Positions 27,970 through 36,117 of a stretch of 64,000 nucleotides of DNA are shown piece after piece (the first letter of the stretch is position 1; each line of letters begins with the position of its first letter). A program made the translations under genes and the position numbers. The stretch comes from Archangium lansingense (GTDB taxonomy: Bacteria; Myxococcota; Myxococcia; Myxococcales; Myxococcaceae). Below the pieces are notes generated by a model that was not told where the DNA came from, searched no databases, and was given only the letters and a program-made list of their open reading frames with translations. Location of the stretch: contig NZ_JAPNKA010000001.1 of the NCBI RefSeq assembly GCF_026626635.1, positions 13,642,001-13,706,000 of the forward strand. The letters are read 5' to 3'.

Positions 27970-28457
27970 GCGCGCGAGAGAGATTGGCGAAGGCTCAGGC
28001 GGAATTGGCCCGTGCGCTGGGAATGGGAGAGCCGGTGCCAGCGGGCTTCGATGCGGAGCGGGTGGGGGCGGCGGCCGAGGCGCTGGGGATGAAGCGCCGG
28101 AGGCTGGTGCAGCGGACGTGGCCGGTGTTGGCGGCGGCGTTGGGTGAGGGCTTCGCGGCGCGCTTCGAGCGCTGGGCGCGGGAGAACCCGCTGTTGGGAG
28201 TGGAGCCGAATCCGCTGGCGGATGGACGGCGCTTCGCCGGGAGCCTGCGTGCCTCGGGCGCCTTCCCGGCGGAAGCAGAGGAGGAGTGGCTCGCCTTCGA
28301 GCTGCGCTGGAGGCTGACGGACGAGGGAGGAGTGTCGGCGCGGTGGGGCGTGGTGCTGAAGACAGCTCGGGTGGGCAGGGCGAGGCGGAGGGTGCTGGCA
28401 GTGCGCCTGCCCGGGGGCCGGGTCTTCCGGTGGCGTCTACCGGGCAGGGAGCGCTGA
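27966..28457 (+). CDS. Small DUF692-partner protein (DUF2063-like)
   Basis: 163 residues, soluble. The N-terminal half (RRRLVQRTWPVLAAALGEGF, WARENPLLG, NPLADGRRFAGSLRASGAFP) resembles the helical domain of DUF2063-type partners (MbnC/TglI/BufC roles) that present the peptide to a DUF692 enzyme. The C-terminal half is a basic beta region (ARRRVLAVRLPGGRVFRWRL). It overlaps the DUF692 stop by four bases and ends the cassette. The family match is by pattern, so partner function is inferred mainly from context. Confidence 0.72.
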   Translation: MSARERLAKAQAELARALGMGEPVPAGFDAERVGAAAEALGMKRRRLVQRTWPVLAAALGEGFAARFERWARENPLLGVEPNPLADGRRFAGSLRASGAFPAEAEEEWLAFELRWRLTDEGGVSARWGVVLKTARVGRARRRVLAVRLPGGRVFRWRLPGRER

Positions 28458-28464
28458 GGCCGCC

Positions 28465-28989
28465 TCAGCGAGCACGGACAGCGTAGAGGAAGCGTGCGTA
28501 GCCGAGCTCGGCGGCGTTCTTCGTGAGCTCGACATTGGCCCAGGCGACGACGTCGCCGAACGGACGATCCTGGAAGGGCCATCGTGTGCGCTGGGTCGAG
28601 CGCAGGTCTTCATCCGTGAGCTGCTCGAGCTTCGCTCGCCACTGTCCCTGAAGCCGGCCGAGCCACTCGCGGACGCCGTCGGCAGTGCCGGGCCACACCA
28701 CGTTCTCGCGGGACAGCGTCGCGTCACCGAAGGAGTGGTCGAGCACCATGGACCACCAGAAGCCGAAGTGCCATGACAGCCACGCGATGCTCGACGGGCC
28801 GATGTCATAGCCCTCGCTCTCGGGCCAATCGGCGCGCCACCGACCCTCAGGCTCTTTGTGCACGTGCAATCCCTTATGCGCAGGGCGCCACAAGCACTCC
28901 TCGGTGGTGAGTCCTTCGAGGTGGTACTGGGTGAGCGCCCACGCTGTTTCGAACTGCCGGAGCAAGTAGTCACGAGCATCGTTGGCCAT
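28465..28989 (-). CDS. DinB-family protein
   Basis: 174 residues. It is a four-helix-bundle DinB/YfiT-like protein: MANDARDYLLRQFETAWALT, the first metal His in QYHLEGLTTEEC, then WLSWHFGFWW with a further His. Family members bind a divalent metal and several are thiol-dependent S-transferases; substrate unknown. The start is set by the Met before ANDARDYL; the much longer upstream frame is antisense to the WD40 gene. It converges with the DUF692 cassette, seven bases apart. Confidence 0.82.
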   Translation of the reverse strand: MANDARDYLLRQFETAWALTQYHLEGLTTEECLWRPAHKGLHVHKEPEGRWRADWPESEGYDIGPSSIAWLSWHFGFWWSMVLDHSFGDATLSRENVVWPGTADGVREWLGRLQGQWRAKLEQLTDEDLRSTQRTRWPFQDRPFGDVVAWANVELTKNAAELGYARFLYAVRAR

Positions 28990-29085
28990 GCGCGGAGTGT
29001 ACCTGCGCATCACCGCGCCTGCCCGCCCGCCACCCGGACAGCCAGAGGTCCCCTGCCAGGGGCCTGCGGCTGCTAGACTGCGGCC

Positions 29086-32000
29086 GTGCGGAACGAGCCC
29101 CTCGCGGCCAACCCAACCCCCCTCGACGCCCGGCCCTACCGGGGCCTGCTCGCCTTCGAGCCGGAGCACCGCCGCTTCTTCTTCGGGCGCGGTGAGCTGG
29201 AGCGCGAGCTGGTGCTGCGCGTGCGCGCGGCGATGGGGGGCTGGGGCTCGCGCTTCCAGGTGGTGGTGGGCGCCTCGGGCAGCGGTAAGTCCTCGCTGGT
29301 GCTGGCCGGGCTGGTGCCTCGGCTGCACGAGGACGCGCGTGAGCCCTGGGACGTCGTCGTGCTGCGCCCCGGCGAGGCTGGCGCACCCCGGATGCTCGAG
29401 GTGGAGGAGGGACCGGGCCGGTTCAGCTCGCTCGGCAGGCTGCGCGCGCTGCTGTCGGGGCTGCATCGCCAGAGCGGGGCACTCACGGCCCAGGGGGCCA
29501 CGGTCGCCGAGGTCCTCTGGGAGGCGCGGCTGCTGCGCGAGGCCCGGCCGGACCGGTGGCTGCTGGTGGTGGTGGATCAGCTCGAGGAGCTCTTCACCCA
29601 GGTGCCCACCGTGGAGGAGCGCGAGGCCCTCATGCGGGCGCTGTGGAGGCTGACGCGGACCGAAGCGCTCCGGGTGCTCGTGGTGGCCACGCTGCGAGTG
29701 GATGCGCTCGGGCGCTGCGAGCACGTGCGGGTGGACCACCCGGGCCCGCAGCTGGAGTCGGTGGTGTACTCGGCGGCGCACCGGCTCTTCGTGGGCCCGC
29801 TGCGGGCCGAGCAGCTCGCGGACGTCATCGAGGGGCCCGCGCGTGTGGTGGGGCTGGAGCTGGAGCCGGGCCTGGTGGAGGCGCTGCGGCGGGACGTGGA
29901 GCAGGAGCCGGGGGCACTCCCGCTCTTGCAGCATGCGTTGGACCAGTTGTGGGAGCGGCGAGCGGGGAGCCGGCTGACGCGGGAAGCATACGAGGAGCTC
30001 GGTGGCGTGGTGGGGGCGATGGCGCGCACGGGGGACCGGCTCTACGAGTCGTTGTCCGAGGCCGAGCGGCACCAGGCTCGCCGGCTGCTGGTGCGGCTGG
30101 TGGACTTGCGCGAGGAGATGAGCCCGCACGCGCGGCGCGAGGGATTGAAGCTGCTGCGCCCAGAGCGGGAGGAGGACGCCGCGGCGTTCGACGCGGTGGT
30201 GGAGAAACTGGTGCGGCACCGGCTGGTGGTGCGGGGCGAGGAGGGGGGACAGCCGCCGGAGCCGTGGCTGCGGCTGGCGCACGAGACGTTGATCCGCCGG
30301 TGGGGCCGGTTGGTGGAGTGGGTGCGGGAGGATCGGAAGCGAGAGCCGCGAGCCAACGAGGGCGAGTCGCGGGAGCGCGAGCGGGCGCGGTATGCGCGGG
30401 ACGTGGCGCGGGTGCTCCAGGCACGGCGGCTGATGGAGTGGGACCTGGCGCTGGCGGTGCTGGTGCTGCGCGAGGTGGCGGAGCCGGAGACGGCGCCGGA
30501 GTGGCACCAGAGCGCCCTCGAGGCGCTGCACCGGGGGGCGATGCAGCCGCTGGTGCTCGCGGGGCACGAGGGACGGGTAGAGCTCGCGGTGTTCAGCGCG
30601 GACGGCGAGCGGGTGCTCACCGGTGCGGAGGATGGGACGGCGCGGGTGTGGAGGGCGGACGGCACGGGAGAGCCGGTGGTGCTCGCGGGCCATGAAGGAG
30701 GCGTGTGGTCCGCGGAGCTGAGCGCGGACGGGCAGCGGGTGCTCACCACGTCGCAGGAGGGGCGGGTGCGGGTGTGGAGGGCGGACGGGAGCGGAGAGCC
30801 GGTGGTGCTCGCGGCGCACGAGGATCGGCTGTGGCCGACGGAGTTCAGCCCGGACGGGCAGCGGGTGCTCATCGTGTCCGAGGACGGCACGGTGCGGGTG
30901 GCCATGGCGGATGGCTCGGGCGAGCCCGTCATGCTCCGGGGCCATGGGAAACGGGTGACGAGCGCGGAGTTCAGCGCGGACGGGCAGTGGGTGCTGACGG
31001 CGTCGGAGGACGGGACGGCGCGGGTGTGGAGGGCAGACGGCGCGGGGAGGCCCGTGGTGCTGCGGGGCCACGGGGACGGGGTGCGGTCGGCGGCCTTCAG
31101 CGCGGATGGGCAGAAGGTGGTGACGGCGTCGGAGGACGGGACGGCGCGAGTGTGGCGAGCGGACGGCACGGGAGCGCCGGTGGTGCTCGCAGGGCACGTG
31201 GGAGCGGTGGCGAGCGCGGAGTTCAACGCGGACGGCGAGTGGGTGCTCACGGCATCAGAGGACTGGACGGCGCGAGTGTGGAGGGCGGACGGCACAGGAG
31301 AGCCCGTGGTGCTCGAGGGCCATGCGGGAGCGGTGGCGAGCGCGGTGTTCAGCTCGGACGGGCAGAGGGTTCTGACGGCGTCGGAGAATGGGACGGCGCG
31401 CGTGTGGCAGGCGGATGGCACGGGAGCGCCCGTGGTGCTGCGAGGCCACGCGGCGGGGGTGCGCTCGGCGGAGTTCAGTCCAGACGGGCAGCGGGTACTC
31501 ACGGCGTCGGAGGACGGGACGGCGCGGGTGTGGAATGGCTTTGGAGAGCCCGTGGTGCTCGCGGGCCACGTAGGAAGGGTGACGCGCGCGGAGTTCAGCG
31601 CAGACGGGCAGCGGGTGCTGACGGCGTCGGAGGACGGGGCGGTACGGGTGTGGAGGGCGGATGGGGCGGGAGAGCCCGTGGTGCTCGCGGGCCCCGAGGG
31701 CGAGGTGGATGCTGGGGCCTTCAGTCCGGACGGCGAGCGGGTGGTCACCGCCTCACGGGCAGGGACGGTGCGGGTGTGGAGGGCGGATGGGATCGGAGAG
31801 CCCGTGGTGCTCCAGGGCTACCTGGCGGTGCTGTGGCCCGCGAAGCTCAGCGCGGACGGGCAGCGGGTGCTCACCCGGTCGCAGGAAGGGGCGGTGCGGG
31901 TGTGGCGAGTGGACGGCACCGGCGAGCCCGTGGTGCTGCGAGGCCATGAAGAAGAGGTGTGGTCCGCGGACTTCAGCGCGGACGGACAGTGGGTGCTCAC

Positions 32001-32682
32001 CCGGTCGCAGGATGGGACGGCGCGGGTGTGGAGGGTGGAGGGAGCGGAGGCGCCCGTGGTGCTCGCGGGCCATTCGGGCGGGGTGAGGTCCGCGGAACTT
32101 GGCACGGACGGACAGCGGGTGGTCACCGTGGCGGAGGACGGGACGGTGCGGGTGTGGAGGACGGATGGCACCGGAGAGCCGCTGGTGCTCGCGGGCCCGG
32201 AGGCGGAGGTGGAGCTCGCGGCGTTCAGCGCAGACGGGCAGCGGGTGCTCACGGCGTCGCGGGATGGGACGGTGCGGGTGTGGCGGGCGGATGGCACTGG
32301 AGAGCCGCTCGCGCTCCGAGGCCATGCAGGACGGGTGGAGCGCGCGGTGTTCAGCGCGGACGGGCAGCGAGTGCTCACGGCCTCGGAGGATGGGACGGCC
32401 CGCGTGTGGCGGGCGGATGGCACCGGGGAGCCCGTGGTGCTCGGTGGTGGGCAGGAAGGAAAGGTTCGGTACTCATTCAGCGCGGACGGCGAGCGGGTGC
32501 TCTGCGTGTCGGAGGACGGGACGCTCCGCCTCTGGACGGTGGGAACCGCCCGGCTGCAGGCCCTGCTGCGCGAGGCGGTCACGGGCTGTCTGACGCCGGA
32601 GCAGCGCCAGCGCTACCTGCTCGAGACTCCCGAGGAGGCCCGGGCGGGTTACGAGCAGGACGAACGGGCGCATCGGGGCTAA
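29086..32682 (+). CDS. STAND ATPase (nSTAND1-like) with 16 WD40 repeats
   Basis: 1198 residues from GTG 29086. The N-terminus has the nSTAND1 pattern [19 protein letters not shown] and Walker A [9 protein letters not shown] at 62-70, with Walker B [12 protein letters not shown] near 161-172. A helical winged-helix/arm region runs to about 485. From 487 on there are 16 WD40 repeats (two or more propellers) of 42 residues each, nearly identical to one another ([42 protein letters not shown] pattern, split here by variable positions). Repeats 10 and 14 lack the GH His, and repeat 8 is two residues short. Such proteins sense a ligand on the propeller and oligomerise via the ATPase; signalling or defence roles are known in the class. 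Confidence 0.88.
   Translation: [1198 protein letters not shown]
30547..32550 (+). repeat. 126-bp tandem repeat array (WD40-coding)
   Basis: Sixteen consecutive 126-base units inside the STAND-WD40 gene. Unit starts step by exactly 126 bases (30547, 30673, and so on) apart from unit 8, which is 6 bases shorter; unit 16 starts at 32431. DNA identity between units is high in the second half of each unit. This points to recent duplication or gene conversion rather than ancient divergence. Confidence 0.9.
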
Positions 32683-32745
32683 TCCCTTTCAGGTAGGTTC
32701 GCGAGAGTGCCCCTGGGGACACTGACACCTTTCCCGCGCCCATTT

Positions 32746-32782
32746 CCCCTCTCCCCTCGGGAGAGGGACGGGGTGAGGGTAT
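32746..32782. repeat. REP-like palindrome, left member of an inverted pair
   Basis: Consensus copy: CCCCTCTCCC-CTC-GGGAGAGGG plus ACGGGGTGAGGGTATC, matching the copy at 26021 base for base. It faces an inverted copy at 32848-32882. Confidence 0.82.
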
Positions 32783-32847
32783 CGGGTGAAACCGGGTTGA
32801 ACCCCGTGCACACACTGAGTGCCACGGGTTGAAGAACGGGTTCGGAC

Positions 32848-32882
32848 ACCCTCACCCTTCCCCTCTCCCGAAGGGAGAGGGA
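32848..32882. repeat. REP-like palindrome, right member of an inverted pair
   Basis: Inverted copy: ACCCTCACCCTT then CCCCTCTCCC-GAA-GGGAGAGGG. With the copy 65 bases upstream it forms a head-to-head pair similar to BIMEs of enterobacteria. The pair fills most of the 243-base gap between the WD40 and DUF2071 genes. Confidence 0.82.
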
Positions 32883-32925
32883 GCATTCGGTCACTTCGCT
32901 GAAGGGGATTAGCATCCGGCACGAG

Positions 32926-33723
32926 ATGACCGCACAGCCCGAGGCGCCCGGAACAGACATACCCACGCCGTCTCCCTTCGTGCCGCGCCCCGCGAGCGGC
33001 CCGTGGGACGTGACGACGCTCCTGCTCGACTTCGCCATCATCACGTACGCGGTGCCGCCCGAGGCGCTCGCGCGTCACCTGCCGCCGGACTTCGAGCCCG
33101 ACACGTTCGTGTTGAAGGACGGCCGCCGGGTGGCCTTCGTCTCGGCCGTGCCCTTCCGGGACGAGGAGTTCCGTTTCGGCTTCGCTCCCTTCTTCCGGGC
33201 GCGAATGGGGCAGACCAACTACCGGGCCTATGTGCGCTACCGGGGCGAGCGCGCGGTGTGGTTCTTCGGGACATCGCTCGACTCGTTCTGGGTGGGAGTG
33301 CCGCGCTCCCTCTGGAAGCTCCCGTGGCACCCGGCGCGCATGCGCTTCCAGACGCGCTGGTCCGGCGAGGGCGGGCCCTGCGAGCACTACCGTCTGGACA
33401 CCCAGGGCACGTGGGGCCGGGCGGAGCTGGAGCTCGTAGGAACCGAGACACCCATGGGGTGCCTGGATGGCTTCCGCGACGAGGAGGAGACCGCGGTGGT
33501 CCTCACCCACCCCTTGCGAGGCTTCTACACGCGGAGGGACGGCAGGCCCGGCACGTACTCCGTGTGGCACGAGCGCCTGCGGCTCCACCGTGCCCATGTC
33601 CACGTGGCCCGGTTCCAGGTGTTCGAGGAACTGGGGCTGACGACGCCAGAGAGTGTGCCGCACTCGGCGCTCGTTCAGCGCAGCACCGAGTTCATCATCT
33701 TCCTGCCGCCGCGGCCGCTGTGA
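32926..33723 (+). CDS. DUF2071 (YqjF-like) family protein
   Basis: 265 residues, cytoplasmic. The sequence matches DUF2071: DVTTLLLDFAIITYAVPPEAL, HLPPDFEPDTF, GQTNYRAYVRYRGERAVWFF and SLDSFWVGVPRSLWKLPWHP. The fold is acetoacetate decarboxylase-like, but no catalytic Lys assignment is possible here and the reaction is unknown. Normal length for the family. It stands alone, with palindromic repeats in front, and converges with the PLP enzyme gene. Confidence 0.85.
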   Translation: MTAQPEAPGTDIPTPSPFVPRPASGPWDVTTLLLDFAIITYAVPPEALARHLPPDFEPDTFVLKDGRRVAFVSAVPFRDEEFRFGFAPFFRARMGQTNYRAYVRYRGERAVWFFGTSLDSFWVGVPRSLWKLPWHPARMRFQTRWSGEGGPCEHYRLDTQGTWGRAELELVGTETPMGCLDGFRDEEETAVVLTHPLRGFYTRRDGRPGTYSVWHERLRLHRAHVHVARFQVFEELGLTTPESVPHSALVQRSTEFIIFLPPRPL

Positions 33724-33757
33724 GGCGCGCCCGCGTCACATCTGGAATAGCTGCGAC

Positions 33758-34903
33758 CTACTCGTCTCGCAGGGCCGCTGCGAGGTCTTCCCAGAGCTCT
33801 TCGACATTCTCGATTCCGACGCTCAACCTGAGGAGCGATGGGGGCAGATGCTCCTGGCCGGGGATGCCTGCACGGCGTTCAATCGTCGACTCCACAGCCC
33901 CCAAGCTCGTGGCGTGATGAATGAGACTGACCCGCGAACACACCTTGTCGGCCGCCGCGGCCTCGCCACGAACATCGAACGAGATGATGGTGCCGAAACC
34001 TTTCAACTGGTCGCGCGCAACCGAGTGCGTCGGGTGGCTGCTCAGTCCCGGGTACCGGACAAGCGCGACACGAGGGTGCGCATGCAGGCGCTCAGCGAGG
34101 ATCATCGCGTTGGCCTGGGCGCGTTCGAGCCTGAGCGCCATCGTGCGCGCACCACGCACCGCGAGGAATGACTCGAGTGCGCCGGGCGTGGCTCCGTTCA
34201 GCTCACGTGAGCGCCGCAAGGCCGCGCGGAGATCGTCACGTCTCACGGTGACCACCCCAGCGAGCAGGTCCGAGTGCCCACCGATGAACTTGGTTGCCGA
34301 CTGGAAGGAGACGTCAGCGCCCAGGTCGAGCGGTCGCTGATTCAGGGAGGTCGCGAACGTATTGTCGATCGCCAAGAGGGCAGATGGCTTTCGGGTGGCC
34401 GAACAGATGGTGCGCACGTCGGCCACCGTCAGCAATGGGTTCGACGGAGATTCCAGCCAGATGAGATCTGCGTCCGTGCAAGCCCGCACCCACCCGGCTG
34501 TATCGTCAACGGCCAACCTGCGGAGACTCCAGAGGCCCTTCTGGTTCCCAAGTTCGGCGAGCCCGACCACGCCCTGGTAACAATCGTCTGGGAGCACGAC
34601 CTGCGCCCCGACGCGCAGTTGATCGAAGACCGCGGCGACACCGGCCATGCCTGAGGAGAATGCGACGGTGTGGCCTCCCTCCAGGAGTCCGACGATCTCC
34701 TCCAGCGCTTCCCACGTTGGCGTGCCGTCGTCTCGCGAGTAGGCGCGCTCGGTGCCGAGGATGAAGTTCGAGGCGGGAACGGGCGGCCGGTTCAGCGGCG
34801 CCCCCGGGCGTCGGTCGCGTCCTGCCGCGACGAGCAATGACTCGGCGGACGAGATCTTCGCGAGAGGTAGGTCCGTGCTTGTGCTCGCATCTTTGTTCTT
34901 CAT
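33758..34903 (-). CDS. Cys/Met metabolism PLP-dependent enzyme (cystathionine gamma-synthase/lyase type)
   Basis: 381 residues. The PLP-binding Lys lies in SATKFIGGHSDL, with LLAIDNTFATSLNQRPLDLGAD before it and FSSGMAGVAAVF near residue 80, all typical of the MetB/MetC/MGL family. It may form or cleave C-S bonds of homoserine-derived substrates; the exact reaction cannot be told. AAGGAAAGAAGG stands before the ATG. Third positions are less GC-biased than in neighbours. It follows a broken SugE-like gene on the same strand and could once have shared its transcript. Confidence 0.87.
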   Translation of the reverse strand: MKNKDASTSTDLPLAKISSAESLLVAAGRDRRPGAPLNRPPVPASNFILGTERAYSRDDGTPTWEALEEIVGLLEGGHTVAFSSGMAGVAAVFDQLRVGAQVVLPDDCYQGVVGLAELGNQKGLWSLRRLAVDDTAGWVRACTDADLIWLESPSNPLLTVADVRTICSATRKPSALLAIDNTFATSLNQRPLDLGADVSFQSATKFIGGHSDLLAGVVTVRRDDLRAALRRSRELNGATPGALESFLAVRGARTMALRLERAQANAMILAERLHAHPRVALVRYPGLSSHPTHSVARDQLKGFGTIISFDVRGEAAAADKVCSRVSLIHHATSLGAVESTIERRAGIPGQEHLPPSLLRLSVGIENVEELWEDLAAALRDE

Positions 34904-35002
34904 GCTGCCTTCTTTCCTTAGGGCCCGTGCCAGTCACCAGAGACAATGACGACGACCTTCTCGGGCGTGAGGAGGTAGGTCTTCGAGAAATTCACGCAGC
35001 CG

Positions 35003-35202
35003 CTACGTGGTCGATGTCAGTTTCAAGCCAACGATCGACGCCACGGCGTGCGTGCGGCTCGTGCGAGCAAGACCATGCTCGCGACGATGGCCGTCCCGGA
35101 GATGACGCTCGGAACCGGACGTGTGAAGCCCTGCGTGTACTTGAGCCCGAGCGACCAGACGACTTCGAGAACACCCGCGAGCATCAGGACGAACCAAGCC
35201 AT
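35003..35202 (-). pseudogene. SMR-family guanidinium exporter (SugE/Gdx), internally deleted
   Basis: From ATG 35202 (GGAGGTG just upstream) the frame starts [20 protein letters not shown] and continues [13 protein letters not shown] up to [12 protein letters not shown] (residue 52). This is the N-terminal half of a SugE/Gdx transporter, including the conserved membrane Glu of helix 1 (LEVVW). It then meets a stop at 35023. In the next frame the typical SugE C-terminus [10 protein letters not shown] appears, ending at 35003. About 40 residues (helix 3 and most of helix 4) are missing at a frameshifting deletion, so no functional exporter can be made. Intact members are about 105 residues. Confidence 0.8.
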
Positions 35203-35217
35203 GGAACACCTCCACGG

Positions 35218-35256
35218 CCCGTCGTTCCTTCCTGGTACGGGTCGCCCTCGTCAGGG
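35218..35256 (-). promoter_or_regulatory. Guanidine-III (ykkC-III) riboswitch candidate
   Basis: On the minus strand, 16 bases before the SugE start: CCCTGACGAGGGCGACCCGT then ACCAGGAAGGAACGACGGG. It matches the ykkC-III core as I remember it (GACGAGG, GUACC, GG-A-GGA). Both helices can form: CCUG with CAGG (pseudoknot P1) and CCCGU with ACGGG (P2), differing from the known Thermobifida/Thermoanaerobacter-type sequences in ways that keep pairing. P2 ends a few bases before the ribosome site GGAGGTG, so control is probably translational. The class normally controls guanidine exporters, which fits the downstream remnant. Confidence 0.75.
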
Positions 35257-35274
35257 CTCGAATGAGCAACGACG

Positions 35275-35303
35275 ACCGTACCCGTCGAAGTCCGCCGGGT
35301 CAA
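35275..35303 (-). promoter_or_regulatory. Possible sigma-70 promoter for riboswitch transcript
   Basis: Minus-strand TTGACC, 17 bases, TACGGT. The -35 box is one base off consensus; the -10 is weak. It lies about 20 bases upstream of the riboswitch core, as expected for its transcript start. Confidence 0.4.
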
Positions 35304-35394
35304 ATCAGGTTGCGACCTCGTTTGTGAAGAGCACGGCCGCGTCTTCCGCGCCGAGATGCGTGAGGCGAGCCCCAGGGGCCACCGTCACATCCAC

Positions 35395-36057
35395 TCAGCC
35401 CCGCTTCGACTCACCCTTGCCCCGCGAGGCACGTGTCTTCTCGGCGGAGGCCGCGCCTTCCTGGGCCCCTGGCGCCACCCCGCGCCAGAAGATGTCCACC
35501 ATGCGCTCCAACCAGGGGACCTCTGCCTCCGTCGGGACGCTCTCGTTCGTCACGTGCGCCAGGAAGTAGCGGTACTGCAGGCCCGCCACGAAGAGGCTGG
35601 CCATCACGCCGGGGTCTCCCTCGCGCAGCCGGCCCTGCTCCTGGGCCCGGCGGAACCAACCCGCGAGCGCCAGGTAGGTGCGCGCCGGGGCGGGCGCTTC
35701 CTTGTCATCACCCCGCAGCTCCTCGGGGGTGATGCCCGCCTCGCGCATCACCGCGAAGGCCGGCACCATCGCCCGGAAGAAGGTGTCGATGGCCCCGGCC
35801 ACCTCGCGCAGCTGCACCGTCAGCTCGCGTGCATCCGGACCCACCTCCACCATGGGCAGCCACGGCGGCGCCTTCCCGATGGAGAACGCCGCCTTGAGCA
35901 GCTCCCGCTTGCTGCCGAACCGCTTGAGCAACGCCGGCCCAGACACCCCCAGACGCGCGGCGATCGTCTCCGTGCTCACCGAGACTCCGTGCTCGATGAA
36001 ACACGCGCGTGCCGCTTCCAGAATCTCCTCGTCCAGGACCTGTCGGGGACGTGCCAT
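35395..36057 (-). CDS. TetR/AcrR family transcriptional regulator
   Basis: 220 residues. An N-terminal helix-turn-helix (about 8-54: DEEILEAARACFIEHGVSVS, TIAARLGVSGPALLKRFGSK) and a helical ligand domain with a C-terminal TetR_C-like part (VMASLFVAGLQYRYFLAHV). The tail is basic and low-complexity. A perfect inverted repeat lies 19 bases before the start, so it probably represses itself. It is encoded directly downstream of the quinolone-dioxygenase-like gene on the same strand and may control it. Confidence 0.9.
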   Translation of the reverse strand: MARPRQVLDEEILEAARACFIEHGVSVSTETIAARLGVSGPALLKRFGSKRELLKAAFSIGKAPPWLPMVEVGPDARELTVQLREVAGAIDTFFRAMVPAFAVMREAGITPEELRGDDKEAPAPARTYLALAGWFRRAQEQGRLREGDPGVMASLFVAGLQYRYFLAHVTNESVPTEAEVPWLERMVDIFWRGVAPGAQEGAASAEKTRASRGKGESKRG

Positions 36058-36075
36058 GACTCCACTCGTTGATTG

Positions 36076-36091
36076 GTTAGCTAGTGCTAAC
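36076..36091. promoter_or_regulatory. TetR operator candidate
   Basis: Perfect inverted repeat GTTAGC-TAGT-GCTAAC, flanked by further CTAACTAAC units, in the AT-rich gap between the hydrolase-fold gene and tetR. Size and place fit a TetR-family operator. Confidence 0.65.
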
Positions 36092-36117
36092 TAACTAACT
36101 CTCCGAGGGGGGCAGAA

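Noticed and set aside
28990-31197. Very long open frame (about 730 codons) opposite the WD40 gene
   Set aside because: It mirrors the 126-bp repeats of the sense gene and its His/Arg/Pro-rich product is typical of antisense frames in high-GC repeats. Only the DinB part (28465-28989) is real.
30547-32550. CRISPR-like regular repeat spacing
   Set aside because: Units are 126 bases, contiguous and in frame, and encode WD40 blades; no spacers exist.
35003-35202. Functional short SMR transporter (half-size)
   Set aside because: Two of four helices are missing and the C-terminal match is in another frame, so a deletion is the simpler reading.
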